60,155 bases of DNA from Desulfuromonadales bacterium (lineage in GTDB: Bacteria > Desulfobacterota > JAENJC01): positions 1 to 60,155 of the forward strand of contig CAKKSC010000011.1 of assembly GCA_919902985.1 (NCBI GenBank), read 5' to 3'. Made by a program: the position numbers and the translations under genes. Under the pieces are notes generated by a model, which was not told the origin of the DNA, searched no databases, and saw only the letters and a list, made by a program, of their open reading frames with translations. Positions 34,076 to 42,937 of this stretch are shown piece by piece (the first letter of the stretch is position 1; every line of letters starts with the position of its first letter).

Positions 34076-34591
34076 TCATTTCTTTGTCTTGTTGTATGCT
34101 TTTATCACCTTGTCCGTTATATCAACCCCTTCTGCTGCAAAAAGGACAAAGGCATCACCCTTTTCCAGGATAATGGTGTAGTCTTCATCTGTCCCCATCT
34201 TCTTTATTACATCCTTCAGGTCCTTGATTATCTTCTTGGTCAACTCCGCGTCTTTCTGCTGGAGCTCCTCCTGAGAGTCTTTGGCAAACCTCTGTGCATC
34301 CTTGATCTTCTGCTGATATGTCTTTTCTTTTTCCCCCCTGGCATCAGGGGTCAGAAGTCCCTTCTGTTTTTCAAGCTCCTCCTGAAGCTTCTTAAGCTCG
34401 CTCTGCTTTTCATCCAAGGCCTTTTGAAGCTCTTCGACCCTTTTGTTAAAAGCGGCCTTGGCCTCTTTTCCTTGATCTGATTCATTTAAGGACTTCTGAA
34501 GGTCTATGTACCCGATCTTTACCTGGTCAGCCCCGAAGGCAATCCCTCCTGCATAAAGAAGCATCACAGCAGCTAACAGAATCTTTTTCAT
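34076..34591 (-). CDS. OmpH/Skp-family periplasmic chaperone
   Basis: This 171-residue protein has a signal peptide (about 1-21) and a long charged coiled-coil (about 35-130, rich in K, E and Q). Skp-type chaperones hold unfolded outer-membrane proteins before delivery to BamA, whose gene lies directly upstream. The strand IGYIDLQKSLNES and the C-terminal strands ILEKGDAFVLFAAEGVDITD fit the family body domain. Confidence 0.92.
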   Translation of the reverse strand: MKKILLAAVMLLYAGGIAFGADQVKIGYIDLQKSLNESDQGKEAKAAFNKRVEELQKALDEKQSELKKLQEELEKQKGLLTPDARGEKEKTYQQKIKDAQRFAKDSQEELQQKDAELTKKIIKDLKDVIKKMGTDEDYTIILEKGDAFVLFAAEGVDITDKVIKAYNKTKK

Positions 34592-34662
34592 ATTGTCTCC
34601 TTTTTGTTTATCGTTCTTATCGGTTTAAACTGTTTCAACCGTTTAAACGGCTTAAACCGTTA

Positions 34663-36918
34663 TTAAAAGAACGTTCCTATGCTGAACTCCCACCTGCTCA
34701 ACTTTTCTCCATCCTTCGGATTCAGATTATACCCCCATTCAAGCCTGAGAGGGCCTATGGGGGAATACCACCTGATTCCGTACCCTGCGCTTGTCCGAAG
34801 GCTCTCAATATCATAAACCTCATTATCCCCAAAGGCGTTCCCTGCGTCATAAAATATGACCCCTCTGAGCCCGGCCTCTTTGGCCAGGGGGAAGAGGTAC
34901 TCTACGTTGAATATAAGTTCCTTGTTCCCACCGATAACTATCCCGCTTTCGTCCTTAGGGCCTAATGATCTCGGGTCAAAACCTCTTACTGTATTCATCC
35001 CCCCGACAAAAAACCTTTCATCTATCGGGAGCGTTTTCCCTTCTGTCCCCTCTGCATATCCGATAGCGCCGTGGAGCATGACGGAGGTATCCCAGAAGAC
35101 CGGGTAAAACCATGATGAATTTCCCAGATGCTTGACAAAGGATCTGGTTCCGCCGAAGAAACCACCTGCAAGCTCGGTAGAGACGCTATTGTTTGAGCCG
35201 CTCATGGGGGCCAGATAACTGTCCCTTGTGTCCCTGACTATGCTGGCGGTGATACTGCTGAGGGTGTTTCTCCCAGCCTGATCTGTTATGTATTTTCCTG
35301 CTGACGTCGATATATCAAATATCTCGGACTCCTCATAACGGTACGTCAGATATCCCCTTGTTTCCTCAAACCACAGCGGGAAGCCCAGCCTTATGTCTCC
35401 TCCGTTGCTCTTCTTAGAAAAGTCGGTATATTGTTTCTCCATGTTGTATATGTCGAAGCCGGCTGATATTTCCGTATCCAAAAGCCTTGGTTCTGTGAAT
35501 CCCAGATTATAGGTCTTCCTTTTCTCCCCAAACTCTGCTGATAACTGTAACTTTTGCCCTCTTCCGAAGAGGTTCCCCTGGGAGACAGACCCCATCATCA
35601 TGAAGCTGTCTATAGAGCTATACCCGGCGCCTACGCTAAGCGTGCCTGTGGGCCGTTCCTTTATGTCAATGATTAGATTAAGCTTGTTGGGCGAGCTCCC
35701 CCTTTCCGTGGAGAGGTTGACTTCATCAAAGAAGCCGAGGTTGTTTATTTTCTGCCGGCTCTTTTTCAGGCGTGTTCCGTGGTATAGTTCCCCCTCACCT
35801 ACCTTGAGCTCTCTTCTTACGACCTTGTCTCTGGTTTTTACGTTCCCTGTGATAAGTATCCGCTCAAAGTATACCAACTCCCCTTTACTTATGTCGAATG
35901 TAATGTTTACTATCCGCTTTTCATGGTCGAGGGTAGTAAGAGGGACTATATTGGCAAAGGCATATCCCTTGTCGCCATACATGTCTGTGAGGCTGACAAT
36001 GTCCTGCCTCAACCTGTCCCTGCTGAAGACATCCCCTTCCTTGAGCTTTACGTTTTTATAAAGGGCGTCAACTGAATCGAGGATGTCGCCCTTGAAATCG
36101 ATCTTTCCCAGCCAGAACTTCTTCCCCTCTTCGATGCGGATGGTTATATATATCCACCTCTTGTCCGGTGTAAGGAATACCTGTGGTTCTTCGACCCTGG
36201 CCTGTATATATCCGTTATTCAGGTAATGGGAGGAGAGTATCTCGACATCTCCACGCAGCATATTCTCCTTGAAAGTCCCCTTCGAGCTTATCCATGAAGA
36301 CCAGCTTCCTTCCTTTGTCTGCATAATCTTCTTCAACGCATCGTCGCTGTAATCCTTATTTCCAAGGAGGATTATCCTTTTTACAAGGACCTTGTCGTTT
36401 TCATTAATCTCGAATACGAGCTTTATCTGGTTCTCTCCAACGGTTTCGGTCTTGTACTGTATATCTGCCACGTAGTGACCGCTGTTTTCGTATTCTGTCT
36501 TTATCTTTGAAATGCTTTCCCTTATTTTGTTTGAATCCAGAATAGTATTGGCCTTGAATGTCAGAAGTTCTTTGAGCTTGTCCTTTTCTATCTCTTTGTT
36601 GCCGCTAAACTCAATCTCCCTTATCTGTGGCCTTTCAGATACAATAAATGTCAGATCCTTCCCCCCTTCGGTATCGCTTGTCTCTGCCTGAACATCGGTA
36701 AAATAGCCCATCTCGAATATGGCCTTTATGGCATCCCGCACATCCTCAGTGATCAAGGGCTTCCCTTCGCTGATCTTTATGACGGCCTTTATGGCATCAG
36801 CCTCTATGGCCAAGTTCCCTTTGATTGCTATTTTTGCAATTGTATCTTCAGCCCACGCTGTATATGTAAATATATAGAGAGAGAGTATTGCAACAAGAAA
36901 AGAAACTGATTTTGACAT
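34663..36918 (-). CDS. bamA: outer-membrane assembly factor BamA
   Basis: This 751-residue protein has a signal peptide, five POTRA domains (about residues 24-400) and a C-terminal 16-strand barrel ending in SIGTFF with a terminal phenylalanine. The lid-loop motif VRGFDPRSLGP is present. It inserts beta-barrel proteins into the outer membrane. I chose ATG 36918 (MSKSVSFL), which starts on the signal peptide; the longer frame to 36969 has no ribosome site. It sits upstream of ompH-lpxD-fabZ-lpxA, a classic arrangement. Confidence 0.96.
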   Translation of the reverse strand: MSKSVSFLVAILSLYIFTYTAWAEDTIAKIAIKGNLAIEADAIKAVIKISEGKPLITEDVRDAIKAIFEMGYFTDVQAETSDTEGGKDLTFIVSERPQIREIEFSGNKEIEKDKLKELLTFKANTILDSNKIRESISKIKTEYENSGHYVADIQYKTETVGENQIKLVFEINENDKVLVKRIILLGNKDYSDDALKKIMQTKEGSWSSWISSKGTFKENMLRGDVEILSSHYLNNGYIQARVEEPQVFLTPDKRWIYITIRIEEGKKFWLGKIDFKGDILDSVDALYKNVKLKEGDVFSRDRLRQDIVSLTDMYGDKGYAFANIVPLTTLDHEKRIVNITFDISKGELVYFERILITGNVKTRDKVVRRELKVGEGELYHGTRLKKSRQKINNLGFFDEVNLSTERGSSPNKLNLIIDIKERPTGTLSVGAGYSSIDSFMMMGSVSQGNLFGRGQKLQLSAEFGEKRKTYNLGFTEPRLLDTEISAGFDIYNMEKQYTDFSKKSNGGDIRLGFPLWFEETRGYLTYRYEESEIFDISTSAGKYITDQAGRNTLSSITASIVRDTRDSYLAPMSGSNNSVSTELAGGFFGGTRSFVKHLGNSSWFYPVFWDTSVMLHGAIGYAEGTEGKTLPIDERFFVGGMNTVRGFDPRSLGPKDESGIVIGGNKELIFNVEYLFPLAKEAGLRGVIFYDAGNAFGDNEVYDIESLRTSAGYGIRWYSPIGPLRLEWGYNLNPKDGEKLSRWEFSIGTFF

Positions 36919-36989
36919 TAAGTTGAGAACCCCCAAATCCCGATAAAATCGCAATAATATCAGGTGCAAGGGGGGTTGTAAATAGAAAA

Positions 36990-37748
36990 CTAAGGCATGT
37001 TGCCCTTCTTATCCATCTTTTTGTCCATCTCCATGTTCCATTTTATCCAGTCGCTTTGCTCATCCATATCGTCCTTCTTGAACTCCTCCACCTTTTTTAG
37101 ACCGGAGGGAGTTATGGTGAACCTCTGCATGTCCTTTACAATATAAGTCCATTCGTCGAGTGAGACCTCCTTGGGTCCTTCAATATAACCGGGCTTTTTC
37201 ACCTCTCTCGGCGCCTCGATCTTTGTTATCGGTCCCGTTGCCTTCTGCATCGGGTTGTATATCTCGACCACTCCTTCGTACACATTTAACTGTGTTGATT
37301 TGTCTATAGCCACCTCCACCCTGAAGGTGGTCCCCCTGATAGATGCGCCTGCTATCGGTGATTCCACCTTCAGCTCCGTATTTTCGCCGAGCTTTCCCAC
37401 CTTTGCCCATAGGTTTCCCTGCTCTATCTTTATGTCCGTCTCTACCTTGTTCTGGGATTCTTCAACCAGCTTTACCAGGTCAACGGTGGTGTTTTCGTCA
37501 AGTCTGATCACCTTTCCAGCTTCTAACCTTATCTCTGCCCTGGTCTTTTCCAGGGTCTTCACCTTGTCACCGGAAGTGAGAGCCGTGTTCTCTTTTGCCC
37601 TCTCCCAATCCTCGCCCTTTGTCCCCTTCTTCTGGGCTGTCCCTTTAACGTAGGTTATGGTTCCGGCGCCTGAAGGTGTCTCCTCTGCAAAGGAATAAAA
37701 CGGCAATGCTGAAAGTATTGTAATAGCTACCAAGCCCACAAATTTCAT
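36990..37748 (-). CDS. FecR-domain periplasmic protein
   Basis: This 252-residue protein has a signal peptide (about 1-21) and a FecR-type beta domain: GTITYVKGTAQ, then LTSGDKVKTLEKTRAEIRL and the motif TPVASIRGT-like segment SPIAGASIRGTTFRVEV. The C-terminal 60 residues are charged and helical. No FecA or FecI partner is nearby, so it is not a classic iron signalling protein. It lies directly upstream of bamA on the same strand and could be an envelope structural or regulatory protein. Confidence 0.88.
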   Translation of the reverse strand: MKFVGLVAITILSALPFYSFAEETPSGAGTITYVKGTAQKKGTKGEDWERAKENTALTSGDKVKTLEKTRAEIRLEAGKVIRLDENTTVDLVKLVEESQNKVETDIKIEQGNLWAKVGKLGENTELKVESPIAGASIRGTTFRVEVAIDKSTQLNVYEGVVEIYNPMQKATGPITKIEAPREVKKPGYIEGPKEVSLDEWTYIVKDMQRFTITPSGLKKVEEFKKDDMDEQSDWIKWNMEMDKKMDKKGNMP

Positions 37749-37822
37749 AGCATCCTCCAGTATTTAAGATTTTGTAATACTGTGTTTCTTATTCCGCAAT
37801 CCGCATTCGCAATTCCGCATTT

Positions 37823-37843
37823 GGCGGGCACAGCCCACCCTAC
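37823..37843 (-). repeat. family C palindrome carrying the era stop codon
   Basis: On the minus strand it reads GTAGGGTGGGCTGTGCCCGC plus C, a GGTGGGC/GCCCGCC hairpin. The TAG at its second to fourth bases is the stop codon of era. The copy at 53676-53696 differs by one base. Just beyond it (37795-37822) are degenerate TGCGGAAT-type microrepeats. Confidence 0.75.
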
Positions 37844-38727
37844 TCTATTCCCAAGTCCCTAAGGAAGACTGGGTCCTTCCTCCAGTCCTTGTGCACCTTG
37901 ACCCACAGCTCCAGAAAGACCTTACAGGCAAGGAGTTTTTCCATATCCTTCCTGGCCTCAGTCCCTATGGTCTTAAGCATCTTTCCGCCCTTGCCGATAA
38001 TTATACCCTTTTGTGAGTCCCTTTCAACATATATGGTGGCGCTGATGGAAACAAGCTTCTCCTTTTCCTTAAACTGCTCCACCATTACTGCAATGGAGTA
38101 AGGGATCTCCTCCCTTGTCATATTTATGGCCTTTTCCCTTATTATCTCGGTTATTATAAACCTCTCCGGCCTGTCTGTTAACGTCTCTTCAGGGAAATAT
38201 CGGGGCCCTTCAGGGAGAACGTCTTTCATCAACCGTATCAGCTCTTCAATCCCCTCTCCCTTGACTGCCGATAATGGTATGACCTCCTTAAAGCCATAGG
38301 AAGATGTGTATCTGGAGATCTGAGGGAGTAGAAGATCTTTCCTGATCAGGTCTACCTTGTTTATTATAAGAAAAACCGGCGGCTTTGCAGTCTTCAGGGA
38401 TTCTATCACCAGTTCATCCTCTTCTGTCAGCACCCTTTCTGCATCAACCACTGCGAGTATCAAGTCTACTCCTTCTATGCATGACATGGCCTCCTTGACC
38501 ATGAGCCTGTCCATAAGATGCTTCCCCTTGTGGATTCCAGGGGTGTCAAGGAATATAAGCTGGCCCCCCTCAACGTTTCTAACCCCAAGTATCTTGTTCC
38601 TTGTTGTCTGAGGCCTGTTGGAGATGATTGATATCTTCTCCCCCAGGATAGCGTTCATGAGGGTAGATTTCCCGACATTGGGCCTTCCTATTATAGCTAT
38701 GAAACCTGATTTGAAGGGTTTTTCTAT
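37840..38727 (-). CDS. era: GTPase Era, apparent ATA start
   Basis: This 295-residue GTPase acts in 16S rRNA maturation and small-subunit assembly. The Walker A motif GRPNVGKST lies upstream of the first ATG, so translation must begin before 38658. Other motifs are LDTPGIHKG and NKVDL, and the C-terminal KH domain contains GIIIGKGGKMLKTIG. In frame, the stretch after a TAG stop (38748-38746) offers no ATG, GTG, TTG or CTG before the conserved FKSGFIAIIG. The only plausible initiator is ATA at 38727, six bases after AGGAG. Its stop codon is inside a family C repeat. Confidence 0.93.
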   Translation of the reverse strand: MEKPFKSGFIAIIGRPNVGKSTLMNAILGEKISIISNRPQTTRNKILGVRNVEGGQLIFLDTPGIHKGKHLMDRLMVKEAMSCIEGVDLILAVVDAERVLTEEDELVIESLKTAKPPVFLIINKVDLIRKDLLLPQISRYTSSYGFKEVIPLSAVKGEGIEELIRLMKDVLPEGPRYFPEETLTDRPERFIITEIIREKAINMTREEIPYSIAVMVEQFKEKEKLVSISATIYVERDSQKGIIIGKGGKMLKTIGTEARKDMEKLLACKVFLELWVKVHKDWRKDPVFLRDLGIE

Positions 38728-38750
38728 GGCTGACTCCTGTAAAGGACTCT

Positions 38751-38774
38751 AAGGGCAATTCATGAATTGCCCTT
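38751..38774. repeat. family D palindrome, copy 1
   Basis: Arms AAGGGCAATTCA and TGAATTGCCCTT are exact complements with no spacer, giving a 24-bp perfect palindrome just upstream of era. Confidence 0.8.
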
Positions 38775-38838
38775 ACGTAAATTCGATGCATCAATCATAT
38801 GTCCACAGGTGTATCTTGTCAATTTAAAAGGAGCATTT

Positions 38839-38865
38839 GTAGGGGCAATGTAATATTGCCCCTAC
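38839..38865. repeat. family D palindrome, copy 2
   Basis: Arms GTAGGGGCAAT and ATTGCCCCTAC flank a short loop. The arm core GGGCAAT is shared with the copy at 38751-38774. Confidence 0.75.
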
Positions 38866-38949
38866 CACAAAATCAGTTAATATTTCTTGAGCTATCTTGT
38901 TGTGTTAGGTATTATCGTTGAGTGCACAGGCGGAATAGGAAGTTAGGAG

Positions 38950-39039
38950 AAAGAGAGATGTCGCCTCACCGTTGCCGAAGAAATAGAGACCGCCATTGAA
39001 ACCAACCTCAAGCAGTCCCAGGAAGTGTCTGGGGTTTAA
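38950..39039 (+). pseudogene. fragment of a type I restriction specificity gene
   Basis: The plus frame encodes RLTVAEEIETAIETNLKQSQ and then a stop. This closely resembles the conserved helix at the C-terminus of HsdS proteins (ERRLSVAEEIE...NLKRAE). Nothing upstream or downstream continues the gene. It is a short remnant, and the assignment rests on one motif. Confidence 0.4.
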
Positions 39040-39065
39040 AATACCGTACGGAATCGCTTCTTCTC

Positions 39066-39191
39066 ATGGTGTTGCACTTCGAGGTTGAATGTGAGAAACT
39101 CCACTTTGACAGGAACCAGAAAAACCAAATAGAAGCTATAAAAGCCATCACTGGTCTGCTTGAATGGTTTCCCTTGAGAGTGGCTGGTTGA
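39066..39191 (+). pseudogene. N-terminal fragment of a type III restriction or DEAD-box helicase gene
   Basis: A 41-codon frame contains LHFDRNQKNQIEAIKAITGL, which resembles the Q-motif region at the start of type III Res subunits and related helicases, and then ends at TGA. The helicase motifs are missing. Together with the HsdS fragment it suggests decayed restriction-modification DNA in the 567-base gap between era and the binding protein gene. Confidence 0.4.
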
Positions 39192-39342
39192 GGAGATGAT
39201 TGAAAAAAAGCATGTCATGGAGATGAATGGTGACAAAGGTCAACCATCCTTATCGTAAGGATAAGAGGGCTCATGGACTTTAGATGTTGTAGCAATGAAA
39301 GAATCGGCAAGTAGGCTGCACGAAATAATGGAAGGGAAATAT

Positions 39343-40578
39343 ATGAGAATTAAGGTATTGTTTATTTTATGTTTTATGCTGATTGAGGTCTGTAATCTTT
39401 ACGCTGCCGAGGCAGTTTCCATTGGGGCCGTCCTCCCACTTAGCGGCAAGTTTGCCGCATTTGGGAATAAGGCGCTGCAAGGGGTTGAGCTGGCTCTTGA
39501 GAAGCACAACTCCACCGAGGCCGGCAAAAAAAGGCCTGTAAGGCTTTTGATAAAGGATTCTAAGGGTCTGCCAAAGGTGGCAGAAAAGGCAGTTAGTGAG
39601 TTGAACATGGATGGCGTGGATGTGATTGTCGGCCCTATCCTGGCGACTACTGCAGATGCTGCAGCTAAAAGGGCACAGGAACTCAAAATCCCGATAGTCA
39701 CCATGACGCAGAAAGAAGGAATTACAGGTATTGGCGGCTGGGTTTTCAGGAATGGAATGACCAATGCAGCGCAGGCCAAGGGCCTTGTTGATTACGCCTC
39801 CAGGCAGGGGGTAAAAAAGGTCGCTGTACTTTATCCTGATAATCAGTTTGGACGGGAACTTACAGCAGTATTTACGGCCGAGATACTCAAGCTCGGCGGG
39901 GAGGTTGTCGCTTCTAAGGATTATAAAGAGGGACAGACGGACTTTGGCCCGGAGATAAAGGCATTGGTTGGGCCGGATTTTTTAGAAAAGATGCAGGCGT
40001 ATACCGAAGAGAAGGAAAAGGAGTTCAAAGAGGCGGAAAAATCCAAAGCCAAGCCAACGCCCACACCCGAAATAGAACCAGTGGAGGAGATGGAGAGGCC
40101 GATGCCTGACTTTGATGCAGTATTCATCCCTGATTACGCCGACAGAGTAGGTCTTATCGTCCCACAACTGGCTTTTTATGACGTGAGAGATGTGAAACTT
40201 CTGGGTATCAGCGGCTGGAACTCGCCAAAGCTGATAAATATGGCAGGCGCTTTCTTAAGTGACGACGTGATGATTGTGGACGGTTTTTTCAGCGGCAGTC
40301 TCAGACCACAGGTAATGGATTTTGTGGGAGCATACCGGAAAACCTTTGGAGAAGAGCCGGGGATAGTAGAGGCTCTGGCCTATGATACGATGGGAATTGT
40401 CCTTTCTTTAATTCCTGATGGTGGAGATTCCAGAGGCGGGATCAAAAATACGATACTCAAAATCAAAGATTATCAAGGGGTGTCAGGGAATATAACCTTT
40501 TCAGGAAGTGATGCGGAGAGGAGTTTTTATTATCTTACAGTAAACAGAGGGGTGATAGAGGAGATAACCGATCATTGA
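39343..40578 (+). CDS. periplasmic substrate-binding protein (LivK/LpoA-like fold)
   Basis: This 411-residue protein has a signal peptide (about 1-22) and a type 1 periplasmic-binding fold: SIGAVLPLSGKFAAFGNKAL, then VDVIVGPILATTADAAA. A Pro/Glu/Lys-rich insertion (about residues 215-255) separates the two lobes and is unusual. No branched-chain amino acid permease or ATPase genes are adjacent, so it may be a stand-alone sensor or a LpoA-like activator of cell-wall synthesis. I chose ATG 39343, which begins the signal peptide after GGAAGGG. Confidence 0.85.
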   Translation: MRIKVLFILCFMLIEVCNLYAAEAVSIGAVLPLSGKFAAFGNKALQGVELALEKHNSTEAGKKRPVRLLIKDSKGLPKVAEKAVSELNMDGVDVIVGPILATTADAAAKRAQELKIPIVTMTQKEGITGIGGWVFRNGMTNAAQAKGLVDYASRQGVKKVAVLYPDNQFGRELTAVFTAEILKLGGEVVASKDYKEGQTDFGPEIKALVGPDFLEKMQAYTEEKEKEFKEAEKSKAKPTPTPEIEPVEEMERPMPDFDAVFIPDYADRVGLIVPQLAFYDVRDVKLLGISGWNSPKLINMAGAFLSDDVMIVDGFFSGSLRPQVMDFVGAYRKTFGEEPGIVEALAYDTMGIVLSLIPDGGDSRGGIKNTILKIKDYQGVSGNITFSGSDAERSFYYLTVNRGVIEEITDH

Positions 40579-40689
40579 AGACAATTCTGTTCTTGACAAA
40601 ATAACCATTTATAAAATAAAGTCCAAGTTCAATAATATTTCTAAGTTGCGGGATATGTTCTCACCTTGGAATATAAAAGGAGGTATCAG

Positions 40690-41784
40690 ATGAAAAGGAT
40701 CGCCCTGTTATTGGCTGTTGTTGTGCTTGTTTCCATGCCTTTGATGGCCCAGGAGGCTACGATGAGTGAAGAGGTCGGTAAAACCTATACAGTAATAAAA
40801 GGGGACACCTTGTGGGATATCTCCGGCGTATTCCTGAAAGACCCGTTTAAGTGGCCTGCTATATGGGAGAAAAACCCAAAGGTCAAAGACCCCCATTGGA
40901 TATATCCAGGGGATGTATTAATAATCCTGCCTTCAGGTGAGATAAGGAAAAAGGTTATAGAAGAAGCGGCCCCTTCTCCTGCTCCGGTAGAAAAGGTTAC
41001 AGAAGTTCAGCCGACGCAGGAAAAAAAGGAAGAGGTAAAAGAGCCTACCAAAGAGGAGGCCCCTGCGATAGTGCCTGTTGCTGAGGAGGCCCTGCCGGCA
41101 GCTATACCGGTTCAGACAAAGCAAACCCTCCGTTACCCGGGAATAGAAAGAGTGGGGTTTATATCTACGGATGGAGAGTCCTCCATAGGGAAGATCGTTG
41201 ACGCTAAGGAAGACAAGCTTATGCTGTCAACAGGCGACGATGTTTATATAGATACAGGAGAGGAAAAAGGAGTAAAAAAAGGGGATAAATTCACGATATA
41301 CAGGACGGCAGCCCCTGTTTATCATCCGATAAGCAAAATGCTGGTAGGGCATCAGGTTGATATCCTTGGGGCCGTTCTGGTGACAGCTCCCCACGACAAG
41401 GTGTCGGAGGGGCAGATTTTGGAGTCTTTCGACGCAATATCCAGGGGCGATAGTCTTAAAATGGTCGAGCCGGTTCCTGCCGAGATAGAGATCAAAAAGG
41501 GAGGGGTTCCTCTTGACGCGTTGATCATTGCAAATAAGAAGGGGACAGTTGAAATGGCCGAAGGAGACATTGTCTTTTTAGATAAGGGGAGGCGGGCCGG
41601 GGTCGAGGCAGGGAACACTCTAATGGTTTACCTTTCAGGAAGGCTTAAAGACAAACTTATGCTGCCTTCTGAGGATGTGGGAAGGCTTCTGGTCCTTTCC
41701 ACTCAGGAAGACACTTCAATGGCTCTGGTTATTGGCACAAAGAAGCCGTTCAGGATAGGTGATAAGGTAAGGATGGAAAACTAA
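40690..41784 (+). CDS. secreted LysM-domain protein
   Basis: This 364-residue protein has a signal peptide (about 1-19, ending LMA) and an N-terminal LysM domain (about 30-85: YTVIKGDTLWDISGVFL, then YPGDVLIILP) that would bind peptidoglycan. A Pro/Glu-rich linker (about 95-150) follows, then a beta-rich C-terminal region with EKGVKKGDKFTIYR and a related segment RRAGVEAGNTLMVYL. AAAGGAGG precedes ATG 40690. It is followed after 22 bases by dprA, as is common for this family. Confidence 0.9.
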   Translation: MKRIALLLAVVVLVSMPLMAQEATMSEEVGKTYTVIKGDTLWDISGVFLKDPFKWPAIWEKNPKVKDPHWIYPGDVLIILPSGEIRKKVIEEAAPSPAPVEKVTEVQPTQEKKEEVKEPTKEEAPAIVPVAEEALPAAIPVQTKQTLRYPGIERVGFISTDGESSIGKIVDAKEDKLMLSTGDDVYIDTGEEKGVKKGDKFTIYRTAAPVYHPISKMLVGHQVDILGAVLVTAPHDKVSEGQILESFDAISRGDSLKMVEPVPAEIEIKKGGVPLDALIIANKKGTVEMAEGDIVFLDKGRRAGVEAGNTLMVYLSGRLKDKLMLPSEDVGRLLVLSTQEDTSMALVIGTKKPFRIGDKVRMEN

Positions 41785-41806
41785 AGCAGGCAAAGGGTGC
41801 AAGGCG

Positions 41807-42886
41807 ATGGGCGATGGGAAAAAAGAGACTTTATATTGGGTAGCTCTTTCCATGGTCCCCGGCATCGGCCCTGTACTTTTTAAAAGGCTCTTGTCAAGGT
41901 TTGAAGACCCTGAAAGGGTATTCAAGGTGTCTATACCTTCACTTAAGGCGGTTGAAGGGATAGGCGACAGGCTGGGCACTGAGATCCGCTCTTTTAGCCG
42001 ATGGGAAGATGCGGAGGAGGAGCTGGCAAAGGCCGAAAGATATGGCGCCGCCATTGTAACAATGGTGGACAGCATGTATCCAAAAAACCTCCTGAATATC
42101 TATGATCCGCCGCCTTATCTTTACGTCAAGGGCCAGATTAACTTCGATGAGAGGTCTATCGCAGTCGTAGGTTCCAGGTTCGCCTCTACATACGGCAAGA
42201 TCACAACAGAAGGGCTTTCGAGGGACCTGGCAAAGAACGGCCTTACTGTCGTAAGCGGGATGGCCAGAGGTATTGACACAGCTGCCCACAAGGGTGCTAT
42301 AGCTGCAGGTGGAAGAACTGTTGCGGTACTTGGTTCAGGTATTGACGTTATTTATCCCCCGGAAAACAGGGAACTGTATGAAGAGATATGCCGGCATGGA
42401 GCTGTGGTGTCGGAACTGCCGATGGGGACTGAGCCCCTGAGCGAAAACTTTCCTGCGAGAAACAGGATCATCAGCGGAATATCATTGGGGGTTGTGATAG
42501 TTGAGGCGTCATTGAGAAGCGGCTCACTGATAACAGCCTCTTGTGCCGCTGAGCAGGGGCGGGACGTCTTTGCAGTTCCAGGGAATATCAACTCCAACGG
42601 AAGCAAAGGGACTAACAGGCTGATAAAAGAAGGGGCAAAGCTGGTTGAGGGAGTCGGGGACATCCTTGATGAGTTCAGTGTTGTTCCTGCCTCTTCCTGC
42701 ATGACTGTAGATCTCTCAAGGGATGAGATGGCAGTCATGGAGGTGCTGGCAGAGCCTGTTCATATAGATGAAGTAGCCAGCCTGTCGGGAATGGATGTGA
42801 GGTCGGTTTCCGCGATATTGTTAAACCTTGAGCTTAGCGGGGCCATACGCCAGCTCCCGGGTATGGTCTTTGTAAAAAACATATAA
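41807..42886 (+). CDS. dprA: DNA-processing protein DprA (Smf)
   Basis: This 359-residue protein loads RecA on incoming single-stranded DNA during natural transformation. It has an N-terminal helix-hairpin-helix segment, the Rossmann-like core with AVVGSRFASTYG, GMARGIDTAAHKGA and VIVEASLRSGSLITAS, and a C-terminal winged-helix (about 300-359). Length and motifs are intact. The order dprA-smg-topA matches many bacteria. Confidence 0.95.
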   Translation: MGDGKKETLYWVALSMVPGIGPVLFKRLLSRFEDPERVFKVSIPSLKAVEGIGDRLGTEIRSFSRWEDAEEELAKAERYGAAIVTMVDSMYPKNLLNIYDPPPYLYVKGQINFDERSIAVVGSRFASTYGKITTEGLSRDLAKNGLTVVSGMARGIDTAAHKGAIAAGGRTVAVLGSGIDVIYPPENRELYEEICRHGAVVSELPMGTEPLSENFPARNRIISGISLGVVIVEASLRSGSLITASCAAEQGRDVFAVPGNINSNGSKGTNRLIKEGAKLVEGVGDILDEFSVVPASSCMTVDLSRDEMAVMEVLAEPVHIDEVASLSGMDVRSVSAILLNLELSGAIRQLPGMVFVKNI

Positions 42887-42937
42887 GGATAGCAGGGTAA
42901 TAGGCGAAGAGTCCAAGATGAAATTAAGGAGGTTTAA

